NCBI RefSeq assembly: GCF_023072595.1
Contig: NZ_JALLGK010000007.1
Span: forward strand, 186,001-250,000
Reading direction: 5' to 3'
Source of the DNA: Streptomyces sp. XM4193
GTDB lineage: Bacteria; Actinomycetota; Actinomycetes; Streptomycetales; Streptomycetaceae
Length of the DNA stretch: 64,000 bases
Positions 16,851-24,730 of this stretch are shown piece after piece (positions within the stretch are counted from its first letter, which is position 1; the number at the start of each line of letters is the position of its first letter). A model generated the notes under the pieces. That model was given only the letters and a program-made list of their open reading frames with translations, ran no database searches and was not told where the DNA came from. Position numbers and translations under genes: made by a program.

Positions 16851-17870
16851 ATGAACGAGCATGATCTCGAACGAGAACTCAGCCGGCCCGGACCGGACCT
16901 GGTCGAGGAAGCGGCCGGATGGTCCGGGGACGTGGTCGTACTCGGCGCGGGCGGCAAGACCGGAGCCGGGATCGCCACCATGGCGCGCCGCGCGCTGGAC
17001 GCCGCGGGCCACGAGTCCTCACGCGTCCTCGCGGTGTCGCGCTGGTCCGACTCCGCCGGCCGGGAGCGTCTGAAGGAGAACGGCGTCGAGACCGTTCGGG
17101 CCGACCTCTCCGACCCGGCCGCGGTCGACACACTGCCCGACGCCGCGAGAGTGATCCATCTCGTCGGAGCCAAGTTCGGCACCGCGCACGCCCCCGAGCT
17201 CGCGTGGATGACCAACACCGTGCTGCCGGCCCACGTCGCCCGCCGCTACCCGGCGGCCCGGATCGTCGCGCTCTCCACCGGAAACGTCTACGGGATGACC
17301 TCGCCGGTCGGCGGCGGCTCCCTGGAGACCGATCCCCCGCGCCCCGAAGGCGACTACGCCGTCACCTGCCACGGCCGTGAGCAGGTCTTCACCCACGCCG
17401 CCCGGCAACGGGGCACCCCGGTGGCGCTGATCCGCCTCAACTACGCCTGCGAGCCGCGGTACGGAGTCCTCGCCGACCTCGCCCGAACGCTGCTCGCCGG
17501 CGCTCCCGTCGACCTCTCCCCCGGCGCGGTGAACGTCGTGTGGCAGCGCTACGCCAACGAGGTCGTGCTGCGCTCGGCCGGCCACGCCACCGGCGAGGAC
17601 CCGTTCACCCTCAACCTCACCGGGCCGGAGACCGCGAACGTGGGAGTCCTCGCGCGGGGGCTGGCCCAACGCCTCGGTCTGGAGGCGGAGTTCACCGGCG
17701 AGTCCCCGTCGACGGCGCTGCTGAGCAACGCGGCCCGCTGCCACAAGCTCTTCGGCTACCCCGACCTCACCCTGGAGCAGCTTCTGGACCGCCAGGCCGA
17801 ATGGCTGCTCGGCGGCGGGAAGTTGTGGGACAAGCCGACCCTCTTCGAGCGCCGCGACGGGCGGTTCTGA
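16851..17870 (+). CDS. NAD-dependent epimerase/dehydratase family protein
   Basis: A 339-residue extended-SDR Rossmann protein with GAGGKTG at about 32-38 for NAD binding, followed by a STGNVYG strand end and a long C-terminal substrate lobe. The usual catalytic YxxxK is not seen: the equivalent region reads DYAVTCHGREQVF, so the chemistry may differ from standard epimerases. ATG at 16851 is preferred over 16827 because AGGGG lies at a normal distance upstream. Its stop TGA overlaps the ATG of the aldolase-like gene, and this pairing of an epimerase-like and a DHDPS-like protein looks like a conserved catabolic module. It opens the plus arm of the glycan locus, under the inverted repeat at 16808-16832. 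Confidence 0.83.
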   Translation: MNEHDLERELSRPGPDLVEEAAGWSGDVVVLGAGGKTGAGIATMARRALDAAGHESSRVLAVSRWSDSAGRERLKENGVETVRADLSDPAAVDTLPDAARVIHLVGAKFGTAHAPELAWMTNTVLPAHVARRYPAARIVALSTGNVYGMTSPVGGGSLETDPPRPEGDYAVTCHGREQVFTHAARQRGTPVALIRLNYACEPRYGVLADLARTLLAGAPVDLSPGAVNVVWQRYANEVVLRSAGHATGEDPFTLNLTGPETANVGVLARGLAQRLGLEAEFTGESPSTALLSNAARCHKLFGYPDLTLEQLLDRQAEWLLGGGKLWDKPTLFERRDGRF

Positions 17871-19039
17871 TGACCGACCGAGCCGAGCGGGCAGCACCGG
17901 TCGACCGACCCGAGCGGGCAGCACCGGTCGGGCGGGCGTCGCCGGTCGAGCGGGCATCGCCGGACGGTCGGGCAGAGCAGGCCGGTGGGCTGGACGGACC
18001 CGCGGGGCAGCTGCTCCGCAGGGGCACCGTCATACCCGCGCATCCGCTCGCGCTGGACGCAGGTCGCCGGCTGGACGAGCGCCACCAGCGGGCCCTGACC
18101 CGCTACTACCTCGACTGCGGCGCGGGCGGCCTCGCCGTGGGCGTCCACACCACGCAGTTCGCGATCCGCGAGCACGGTCTCTACCGGGCAGTGCTCGAAC
18201 TCGCCGCCGAGGAGATCGCACACGGCACCGCGGGCAGGCCGTTCGTACGGGTCGCAGGCGTCGCCGGGCCGGTCCGGCAGGCCGTCGCCGAGGCCCGGTG
18301 CGCGCGCGAACTGGGGTACGACGCCGTACTGGTCTCCCCGGGCGGGCTGCCGCACCTGTCCACCGCCCGGCTGCTGGAACGCTCGGCGGCGATCGGCGAG
18401 GTGCTGCCGGTGATCGGCTTCTACCTCCAGGAGGCGGTGGGCGGACGACTGTTGCCGCGCGACTACTGGCGCGGCCTCGCGGACCTGCCGTCCACGGTGG
18501 CGGTGAAGGCGGCGCCGTTCGACCGCTACCGCACCCTGGAACTGGTCCAGGGCGTCGCCGAGTCCGACCGCGGGCAGGAGGTGGCGCTCTACACGGGCAA
18601 CGACGACAACATCGCCGCCGACCTGCTCACCCCGTACCACGTGCAGGGGCCCTGCGGGCCGACCGTGCGGCACTTCGTCGGCGGGCTGCTCGGCCACTGG
18701 GCGGTGTGGACCCGTTCCGCGGTCCGCCTGCTGCGGGACGCGCACGCCGCACGCGAGGGGGACGGCGCCGCCCGACAGCGCGTGCTGGCCAGGCTCGCCG
18801 GTGACACCGCCGCCAACGCGGCTGTCTTCGACGTGCGCGGCGGCTTCGCCGGAGTGATCGCCGGCGTCCACGAAGTGCTGCGCGGGCAGGGCCTGCTCGC
18901 CGGCACCTGGTGCCTGGACCCCGGGGAAGGGCTCTCGCCCGGTCAGGCAGCGGAGATCGACCGGGTGCGCGCCTCCTGCCCGTGGCTCGAGGAGGAGGAC
19001 GCGTTCATCGCCGACGCCCTCCCGCGCTGGCTCGCCTGA
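17870..19039 (+). CDS. Dihydrodipicolinate synthase/N-acetylneuraminate lyase family protein
   Basis: A 389-residue Class I aldolase-type TIM barrel. The Schiff-base lysine is placed at Lys213 in STVAVKAAPFDRYR, with an upstream GAGGLAVGVHTT phosphate/carboxylate-loop-like segment and LYTGNDDNI downstream. Relatives cleave or condense keto-acid sugars (KDG, KDPG, sialic acid), so it may split a 2-keto-3-deoxy acid derived from a uronate; this is inference. The first 45 residues are not part of the barrel but a low-complexity AAPV/ASPV-rich extension built from 27-base direct repeats (20-bp identical cores at 17884-17903 and 17911-17930). A later start near the RRGTVIPAHPLALD motif would remove it, but the ATG at 17870 overlaps the previous stop and is kept. 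Confidence 0.85.
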   Translation: MTDRAERAAPVDRPERAAPVGRASPVERASPDGRAEQAGGLDGPAGQLLRRGTVIPAHPLALDAGRRLDERHQRALTRYYLDCGAGGLAVGVHTTQFAIREHGLYRAVLELAAEEIAHGTAGRPFVRVAGVAGPVRQAVAEARCARELGYDAVLVSPGGLPHLSTARLLERSAAIGEVLPVIGFYLQEAVGGRLLPRDYWRGLADLPSTVAVKAAPFDRYRTLELVQGVAESDRGQEVALYTGNDDNIAADLLTPYHVQGPCGPTVRHFVGGLLGHWAVWTRSAVRLLRDAHAAREGDGAARQRVLARLAGDTAANAAVFDVRGGFAGVIAGVHEVLRGQGLLAGTWCLDPGEGLSPGQAAEIDRVRASCPWLEEEDAFIADALPRWLA

Positions 19040-19157
19040 CCCCAGCGTCTCCAACTCCGCCCGCCCACCGCCCGTTTCGGCCACCCCGCACCGACCGACC
19101 CCGCATCCACCGCCCCAATCCCCGCACCGCCCCACCGACAGGGAAACGAGGAACACC

Positions 19158-20066
19158 ATGAAGTCCAGGAAAGCACTGCTCATCGGCGTGGCCGCCGCCG
19201 GACTGCTCGCCCCCGCCGTGCTGGTGCCGCAACTGGCCGGAGCGTCCACCGACTCCGGAAAAGCGGCCGCCGCCAAGAGCAACGGCTTCGAGGCGCCGGC
19301 CGCCGGAGGCCCGTACACCCTCGACAAGTGGGCCCAGGACGGCTGGAAGGCCCCCTGGTCCCTCGGCATGGACAACCGGACCGTCATCGACGACACCGAA
19401 CCGGCGCACAGCGGCGACAAATCGCTTCGGGTGCTCTACCCGAAGGGAAAGATCGGGCCCGAGGACTCCGGAGCGCAGGCCCCCTTCGAGTTGGAGAACG
19501 CGCAGGAGTACTACCTGTCCATGTGGATCAAGTTCGACGAGGACTTCAGCTGGGGCACCACGCTCTACTCCGGCAAGCTCGGCGTCGGCCTCGCCGGCGG
19601 CGGCGCGTGCTCCGGAGGCATGGACTGCGACGGGACCAACGGCTTCAGCTCCCGCTTCATCTGGCACCGCGAGAACGGCGAAGCGGCGCTGTACTACTAC
19701 CACATGGACAAAAAGGACACCTACGGCGACTACATCACGCTGACCCAGGACGGCTCGACGGTCGAGTGGCCCAAGGGCGAGTGGGTCAACGTCGTCCAGC
19801 GCGTCAAGGTCAACACCGTCACCAACGGGGAGGCCAACAAGGACGGCGAGATCGAGCTGTTCTACAACGGCAAGCCCGCGGGCGAGGTGAACGGGCTGCG
19901 GTTCGTCACCAACGACGACAAGGTGGACAAGGCGTACTTCAACAGCTTCGCGGGCGGCGCCACCACCGAGTTCGCCCCGAAGAACGACAGCTACATCTGG
20001 TACGACGACATCAAGGTCTCCACCGACCCCTCGGAGATCTGCGAGGTCGACAACAGCTGCGGCTGA
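19158..20066 (+). CDS. Secreted polysaccharide lyase-like protein (PL14-type jelly roll)
   Basis: A 302-residue exported protein with a Sec signal peptide (MKSRKALLIG, then Ala/Leu-rich helix, cleavage near residue 29 after QLAGA). The mature part is a beta-jelly-roll. The segment KLGVGLAGGGACSGG followed by FSSRFIWHRENGEAALYYYH resembles the conserved core of family 14 polysaccharide lyases (alginate/glucuronan lyases), and YYLSMWIKF is the preceding strand. Two Cys pairs (GGACSGGMDC and EICEVDNSC) may form disulfides. Such lyases cut uronate-containing polymers by beta-elimination outside the cell. A purine-rich ribosome site (GAAACGAGGA) precedes the ATG. A 16-bp hairpin follows, separating it from the GH20 gene. 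Heparin-lyase-like jelly rolls are an alternative assignment. Confidence 0.72.
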   Translation: MKSRKALLIGVAAAGLLAPAVLVPQLAGASTDSGKAAAAKSNGFEAPAAGGPYTLDKWAQDGWKAPWSLGMDNRTVIDDTEPAHSGDKSLRVLYPKGKIGPEDSGAQAPFELENAQEYYLSMWIKFDEDFSWGTTLYSGKLGVGLAGGGACSGGMDCDGTNGFSSRFIWHRENGEAALYYYHMDKKDTYGDYITLTQDGSTVEWPKGEWVNVVQRVKVNTVTNGEANKDGEIELFYNGKPAGEVNGLRFVTNDDKVDKAYFNSFAGGATTEFAPKNDSYIWYDDIKVSTDPSEICEVDNSCG

Positions 20067-20077
20067 CCCGGGGTCTC

Positions 20078-20114
20078 CCGTTCCGGGAGCGGGCTGACCC
20101 CGCTCCCGGAACGG
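20078..20114 (+). terminator. Hairpin after the PL14-like gene
   Basis: Perfect 16-bp arms (20078-20093 and 20099-20114) around a 5-base loop, 11 bases after the stop. It should end or reduce transcription before the GH20 gene, which then relies on read-through or on its own promoter in the following 77 bases. Confidence 0.75.
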
Positions 20115-20191
20115 CGCCCCGCCGGCGCGTTCGCCGGCGAGAACACCAACTCCCCCGGCCATCCCGCGACTTCGAGCCCGGAGCCCCCGCT

Positions 20192-21991
20192 GTGCCTGTG
20201 ACGCCCTTCCCCAAGCCCCGTTCGATGACCACCACCGCGGGCGGCGCCCCGTACGACGCGCCCGTGACCGCGACCGTCGACGACACGACGCCCGCCCAGG
20301 GCTACCGCCTGCGCACCGGCCCCGAGGGCGTGAGCGTCCACCACCGGGACGCGGCCGGGCTGCGCTACGCGCTGGACACCCTCGACCAGCTCCGGGCCGG
20401 ACCCGACTATCCCGAGGTCGGCTACGAGATCGTCGACGCACCCGACTTCCCGGTCCGCGGCTTCCATCTGGACATCAGCCGCGACCGGGTGCCCACCCGC
20501 CGCACCCTGGAGCGCTGGCTCGGCATTCTCGCGCGGGCCCGCTTCAACCACCTCGAGCTCTACTGCGAGCACACCTACGCCTACCGCGACCACCGGGAGG
20601 TCTGGCAGGACGCCTCCCCGCTCACCGCCGACGACCTGCGCTGGCTCGACGCCCGCTGCGCCGCGCTCGGCATCGATCTGGTGGCCAACCAGAACACCTT
20701 CGGCCACATGGAGCGCTTCCTCGCCCACCAGGACCACGCCCACCGGGCCGAGAACCCCGACGGCTTCGAACGCGGCGGGCAGCACCGCCCGCCCAGCACG
20801 CTCGAACCCACCGAGGAGAACGCCGACTTCGCCAACGGACTGCTGCGGGAACTGGCGGGCAACCTCCGCACCCGACGCGTCAACATCGGCGCCGACGAAC
20901 CCTTCGAACTCGGCACCGGGCGCTCGAAGGAGCGGGCCGCCGCGGACGGCCTCGGCAACGTCTACCTCGACTACGTGACCTCGGTGATGCGGCCCTGGCT
21001 GGAGGCCGGTTGGACCGTCCAGTTCTGGGCCGACGTCTTCGGCAACCACCCCGAGCTGATGGACCGGGTGCCGCCGGGCGCGATCCCCGTGGTGTGGCAG
21101 TACGACTCGCCCCGTGCGGCGGCCGAGGTGCTGGCCGAGGGCTCCGAGGAGCTGCGCTCCTGGACGCGGGTGGGCTCGGACGTCGAGCGGCTCAGCGCGG
21201 GCTTCCGCGGCCGGGCGAAGCTGCTGCGCGAGGCCGGCGTCCCGTTCTGGGTGGCACCGGGCACCGGCAACTGGAACTCGATCATCGGCCGCCTCGACAA
21301 CGCCGTGGAGAACATGATCGACGCCGCCGAAGTCGGCCTGGAACAGGCGGCCGAAGGGTTTCTGCTCACCTCCTGGGGCGACCACGGGATGTGGGACCCG
21401 CCCTCGGTTTCCTTCGGACCGGCCCTGTACGGCGGTGCGGTGAGCTGGTGCCTGGAGGCCAACCGTGACCTCGACATCGCCGGAGCCCTCAACGACCATG
21501 TGCTCCTCGACCCGACCGGACGCGCCGGAGCGGTGCTCGACCGCTTGGGCAGAGTGGCGGAGGTTTTCGGGGTCCCGCTGCTCAACGCCTCGCCGATCGC
21601 CCGGGCGCTCTTCCCGCAGACGGGACCGCTGCCCGCCCTCCCGACGCTGCAGGCACTGGCCGAAGCGGGCGCCGTGCTGGAGAGCTGCCGACACGATCTG
21701 GCCGCCGCCGACCCCGCCGCAGCCGACCGGGACGTACTGCGCCGCGAGCTCGAACACGCCATCGCGCTCTCCGAGTTCGCCGTGCGGCTGCTGCACGCCC
21801 GGGCGCGCAGCAACTCCCGGGCGGACGGGATCGACCCGTCCGCGGCCGAACGGCTGCTGCTGGAACTCGACCCGCTGCTCGCCGAGCAACGGGCGTGCTG
21901 GCTGCTGCGGTCCCGTCCCGGAGGGCTCGACGACAGCCTCGCCCGTATCGACCTGGTCAGGCACGAGCTCGTCAGCGCGGCACAGCGGTGA
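20192..21991 (+). CDS. Glycoside hydrolase family 20-like beta-N-acetylhexosaminidase
   Basis: A 599-residue protein without a signal peptide, so probably cytosolic. The GH20 architecture is visible: a small N-terminal alpha/beta domain (to about residue 80) and a TIM barrel beginning VRGFHLDISRDRVPTRRTLE. The catalytic Asp-Glu pair is Asp235-Glu236 in NIGADEPFELG, the family signature; Glu is the proton donor and Asp orients the N-acetyl group. The C-terminal 150 residues are helical. It would remove N-acetylhexosamine from oligosaccharides taken up by the CUT1 importer. The start is GTG at 20192 (GGAG eight bases upstream); ATG at 20225 is a weaker option. Its stop overlaps the GTG of the acyltransferase gene. 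Confidence 0.85.
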   Translation: MPVTPFPKPRSMTTTAGGAPYDAPVTATVDDTTPAQGYRLRTGPEGVSVHHRDAAGLRYALDTLDQLRAGPDYPEVGYEIVDAPDFPVRGFHLDISRDRVPTRRTLERWLGILARARFNHLELYCEHTYAYRDHREVWQDASPLTADDLRWLDARCAALGIDLVANQNTFGHMERFLAHQDHAHRAENPDGFERGGQHRPPSTLEPTEENADFANGLLRELAGNLRTRRVNIGADEPFELGTGRSKERAAADGLGNVYLDYVTSVMRPWLEAGWTVQFWADVFGNHPELMDRVPPGAIPVVWQYDSPRAAAEVLAEGSEELRSWTRVGSDVERLSAGFRGRAKLLREAGVPFWVAPGTGNWNSIIGRLDNAVENMIDAAEVGLEQAAEGFLLTSWGDHGMWDPPSVSFGPALYGGAVSWCLEANRDLDIAGALNDHVLLDPTGRAGAVLDRLGRVAEVFGVPLLNASPIARALFPQTGPLPALPTLQALAEAGAVLESCRHDLAAADPAAADRDVLRRELEHAIALSEFAVRLLHARARSNSRADGIDPSAAERLLLELDPLLAEQRACWLLRSRPGGLDDSLARIDLVRHELVSAAQR

Positions 21992-23079
21992 CGGCGGCGC
22001 ACCAGCAGCACGAAGAGCACGGCGCGAGTGCAGGCGCGAGTGCGAGTGCAGGCGCGGGCGCGGGCGCCGGAGGGCGCTCCGGGGCGGGGACGGGCGGAAC
22101 CGCGGGTGAGGACGTCGGGCGGTGGCTCGCCGTGCTCAACGGGCAGACGGGGCGGGCCGAGGTGCCGGACCCCGAGCCGCCGGACCCGTCCGAGCTGCGC
22201 GCCCGGCTGCGACTGCTGGCGATCCCCGAGGCCGACCTCGCCGACGTCACCGCCACGCTGCCGGACCCCGTGCACACGCCCGAACTGTGGCGTGCGCTGC
22301 TCCACTGCCACCGGGCACTCTTCTCCGACGAGCCGGTCGACTGGCCGAGCGCCCCCGCCGAACTCGGCGCTCAGGGACGCTACTTCTACGTCCACCTCTA
22401 TCTGATGGCGCTGCCCGCGGCCCTGGCACGACAGGCCCGACACGGCGTCCCCGACGACGTGGTGCACGCGACCCTCGCCGACCTCGGCGCGAAGTCGGTC
22501 GCCCACCGCAGGGCGTTCGGCGTCGGCGGCTTCGACAAGCAGAGCTGGATCGTGCACCACTTCCGCGGGACCCTGCACCGGATCGGCCGGCTCCAGTTCG
22601 AACGCTCCGTGCTGGACGCCGCCGCCTGCGGGGGTCTGCCGCCGACCGGCGGACCGGCAGCAGGCCAGCCCGTGCTGAACGTCCACATTCCGGGCGACGG
22701 TCCGATGTCGCCCGCGCTGTGCGACGAGTCGTTCGCGGCGGCGCCGGCGTTCTTCGCACGCCACTTCCCCGGCACCCGGTACCCGTTCGCCACCTGCCAC
22801 TCGTGGCTGCTCGACGAGCAGTTGGCCGACGACCTTCCCGCGACCTCCAACATCGTCCGGTTCCAACAGCGTTTCCGCCCCTTCGGCGCGCGTCCGGTCT
22901 GCGACGACGACGTGCTGGAGTTCGTCTTCCACGTGCGGCGCGACACCGCCCGACCGACCCGCCTCCCCCGCGACAGCACCCTGCAACGCGCCGTGCTGGA
23001 CCGGATCGCCTCCGGCGGCCACTGGCATCTCGGCCACGGCTGGACCGCCCTGCCCGCCGCTCGATCCGCCGCTCGATGA
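21988..23079 (+). CDS. Acyltransferase domain protein (NAT_N/GNAT-like C-terminal type)
   Basis: A 363-residue cytosolic protein starting at GTG 21988, coupled to GH20 by a GTGA overlap. After a low-complexity Ala/Gly/Ser leader (residues 10-35, from repeats of GCGAGTGCAGGC) the conserved part has a helical domain with FGVGGFDKQSWIVHHFRGTL and RIGRLQFER, then a C-terminal GNAT-like lobe beginning VLNVHIPGDGPMSPALCDES. I know this composition as an acyltransferase-type family often found beside glycosidase genes. The reaction is not established, but acyl transfer to or from a sugar amine is plausible in this locus. It closes the plus arm. The leader is probably disordered and not conserved. 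Confidence 0.72.
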   Translation: MTAAHQQHEEHGASAGASASAGAGAGAGGRSGAGTGGTAGEDVGRWLAVLNGQTGRAEVPDPEPPDPSELRARLRLLAIPEADLADVTATLPDPVHTPELWRALLHCHRALFSDEPVDWPSAPAELGAQGRYFYVHLYLMALPAALARQARHGVPDDVVHATLADLGAKSVAHRRAFGVGGFDKQSWIVHHFRGTLHRIGRLQFERSVLDAAACGGLPPTGGPAAGQPVLNVHIPGDGPMSPALCDESFAAAPAFFARHFPGTRYPFATCHSWLLDEQLADDLPATSNIVRFQQRFRPFGARPVCDDDVLEFVFHVRRDTARPTRLPRDSTLQRAVLDRIASGGHWHLGHGWTALPAARSAAR

Positions 23080-23447
23080 GGCACGCCCGGCCACGGACCG
23101 CGGGCCGGCCCTCCGTCGCCGCGTCCGACAGTGCCTGCGCGGGCACGTCCTACGGCGGGTCTCCCCGGTCGACGAGTCGATGAGGCCACCGGGTCCGTGG
23201 GCCGGCACCGACCCACGTCGACAAGTCGGCGGAGCAGGCCGCGAACACGCTCGCCCGCGCAGTGCGGCGACGCCGACACGGCGTCGCCCGACGCCCGTCG
23301 GGCATTGCGAACACCGCAGGACGAAGGACGCGTCGGCCCGCCTTCCGCGGCGGCTGCCGGTAGGGTCTCACCGTTTGTCCGCGGAACCGCCGGGTACGCG
23401 AGTCAGTTACGTCGCCGATGCGCGCAAGCGCCGAAGGAGAGGAATAT
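23080..23447. other. Intergenic region, 368 bases, upstream of the ATP-grasp cassette
   Basis: No gene is supported here. The region separates the glycan locus from the ATP-grasp cassette and must contain the cassette promoter. A TTGTCC at 23375-23380 could be a -35 box, but no acceptable -10 follows, so nothing firm is called. Confidence 0.5.
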
Positions 23448-24689
23448 ATGCCGGAGCGCGAACTGGGCACCAGAAATCCCGACAAAGGATACGTGGCGCT
23501 TCTCGGCTGGAGCCTCAACGCAGTCGAAGCTCTCGACCGGTTCGACCGCAGATACATCGTCGTGGCGCCGGAATGGGCCGAGGAGTACTGCGTCGAGCAC
23601 GACATCCCCTACGTCCCGTGGAATTTCGAACGGCTCAATGACCGCTCCATGGAGATCGCCGAAACCCTCCAGAAGGAGGGCGTCGACGTCGCGATCCCGT
23701 TGTTCGAGGAAACGGTGGAATGGGCCGGGGCGATCAACTCGGTGCTGTTGGACGACCCGCGCCTGTACGGACAGGCCATGCTGCTGCGGGACAAGGCGCT
23801 GATGAAACGCCGTGCACAGCTCGGCGGCATCCGGGTGGGGATCTTCGAGGAGGCGCACGACCGGGACGATGTGATTCGCTTTCTCAAGCGCGTCAATCAG
23901 ACGCTCCTCAAGCTCGACGGCGACCCGAACGACCCCATCCATCTGAAGGCGTTCGACAAAGCAGGCTGCCTCGGGCACCGCGTCATCCGCACTCCGGACG
24001 AAGTGGACACAATCCCGGAAGAGGAGTTCCCGGTCCTCATGGAGTCCCATCTCGACGGCTGGGAGTTCGCGGTCGAGGCATGGGTGCACAACGGGAAAAT
24101 CAAGTTCCTCAACATCTCCGAGTACGTCACTCTGGGGTACTCGGTCTTCGTGCCCGCGACACCGGAGCTGGAGCGGTACCGACCGCAGATCACCGCACAG
24201 ATCGAAAAACTCATCAAGGCGTTCGACATCGAGTTCGGATTCGTGCACCCGGAGTATTTCGTCACCAGTGACGGAGAGATGTACTTCGGCGAAGTCGCCT
24301 ACCGGCCACCGGGCTTCAAGGTGTTCGAGCTGCTGGAGCGGGCGTACGGATTCAACGCCTACCATGGCCTCGTACTGGCCTTCGACCCGAAGACGACGGA
24401 GGAGGAGATCGACGCCTTCTTCCCCCGGGAGGTCGTCGACGCGTCCGGAGTCGCCGGCTGCTTCGGTGTCTACCCGCGCCGCCGCGTCGTCAGCGATCTG
24501 CGGATCCCGGAGGAGACGGAGGACGACGACTACTACGAGTCGCACGACCTCTCGAAGCCGATCGAGGAGACTGTCACCAAGAGGACCGCATTCGGCACCC
24601 ACTGGGGTCTGGTGTACTTCTTCGGTGAAGACCCCTACCGGATGCGCGACCTGCTGAAGCAGCAGGAAGAGCTCGACTTCTACGTCTGA
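23448..24689 (+). CDS. ATP-grasp domain carboxylate-amine ligase, substrate unknown
   Basis: A 413-residue soluble protein with the ATP-grasp fold. The N-terminal alpha/beta lobe begins VALLGWSLNAVEALDRF. The ATP lobe has the glycine-containing loop LKAFDKAGCLGHRVI (about 165-178) and the nucleotide-strap region VLMESHLDGWEFAVEAWV. The metal-binding strand EYFVTSDGEMYFGEVAYRPPG (about 269-289) carries the Glu and Arg typical of BacD/carnosine-synthase-like ligases. The family joins a carboxylate to an amine or thiol via an acyl phosphate. ATG at 23448 is chosen because AAGGAGAGG lies six bases before it; an in-frame ATG at 23418 has no such site. The gene uses more A/T-ending codons than its neighbours. 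The next gene follows after 41 bases, so the two probably form one unit. Confidence 0.85.
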   Translation: MPERELGTRNPDKGYVALLGWSLNAVEALDRFDRRYIVVAPEWAEEYCVEHDIPYVPWNFERLNDRSMEIAETLQKEGVDVAIPLFEETVEWAGAINSVLLDDPRLYGQAMLLRDKALMKRRAQLGGIRVGIFEEAHDRDDVIRFLKRVNQTLLKLDGDPNDPIHLKAFDKAGCLGHRVIRTPDEVDTIPEEEFPVLMESHLDGWEFAVEAWVHNGKIKFLNISEYVTLGYSVFVPATPELERYRPQITAQIEKLIKAFDIEFGFVHPEYFVTSDGEMYFGEVAYRPPGFKVFELLERAYGFNAYHGLVLAFDPKTTEEEIDAFFPREVVDASGVAGCFGVYPRRRVVSDLRIPEETEDDDYYESHDLSKPIEETVTKRTAFGTHWGLVYFFGEDPYRMRDLLKQQEELDFYV

Positions 24690-24730
24690 CGACCTCGCGG
24701 ACGCGGAAGACCTGATCGAGGGAAGCACCT

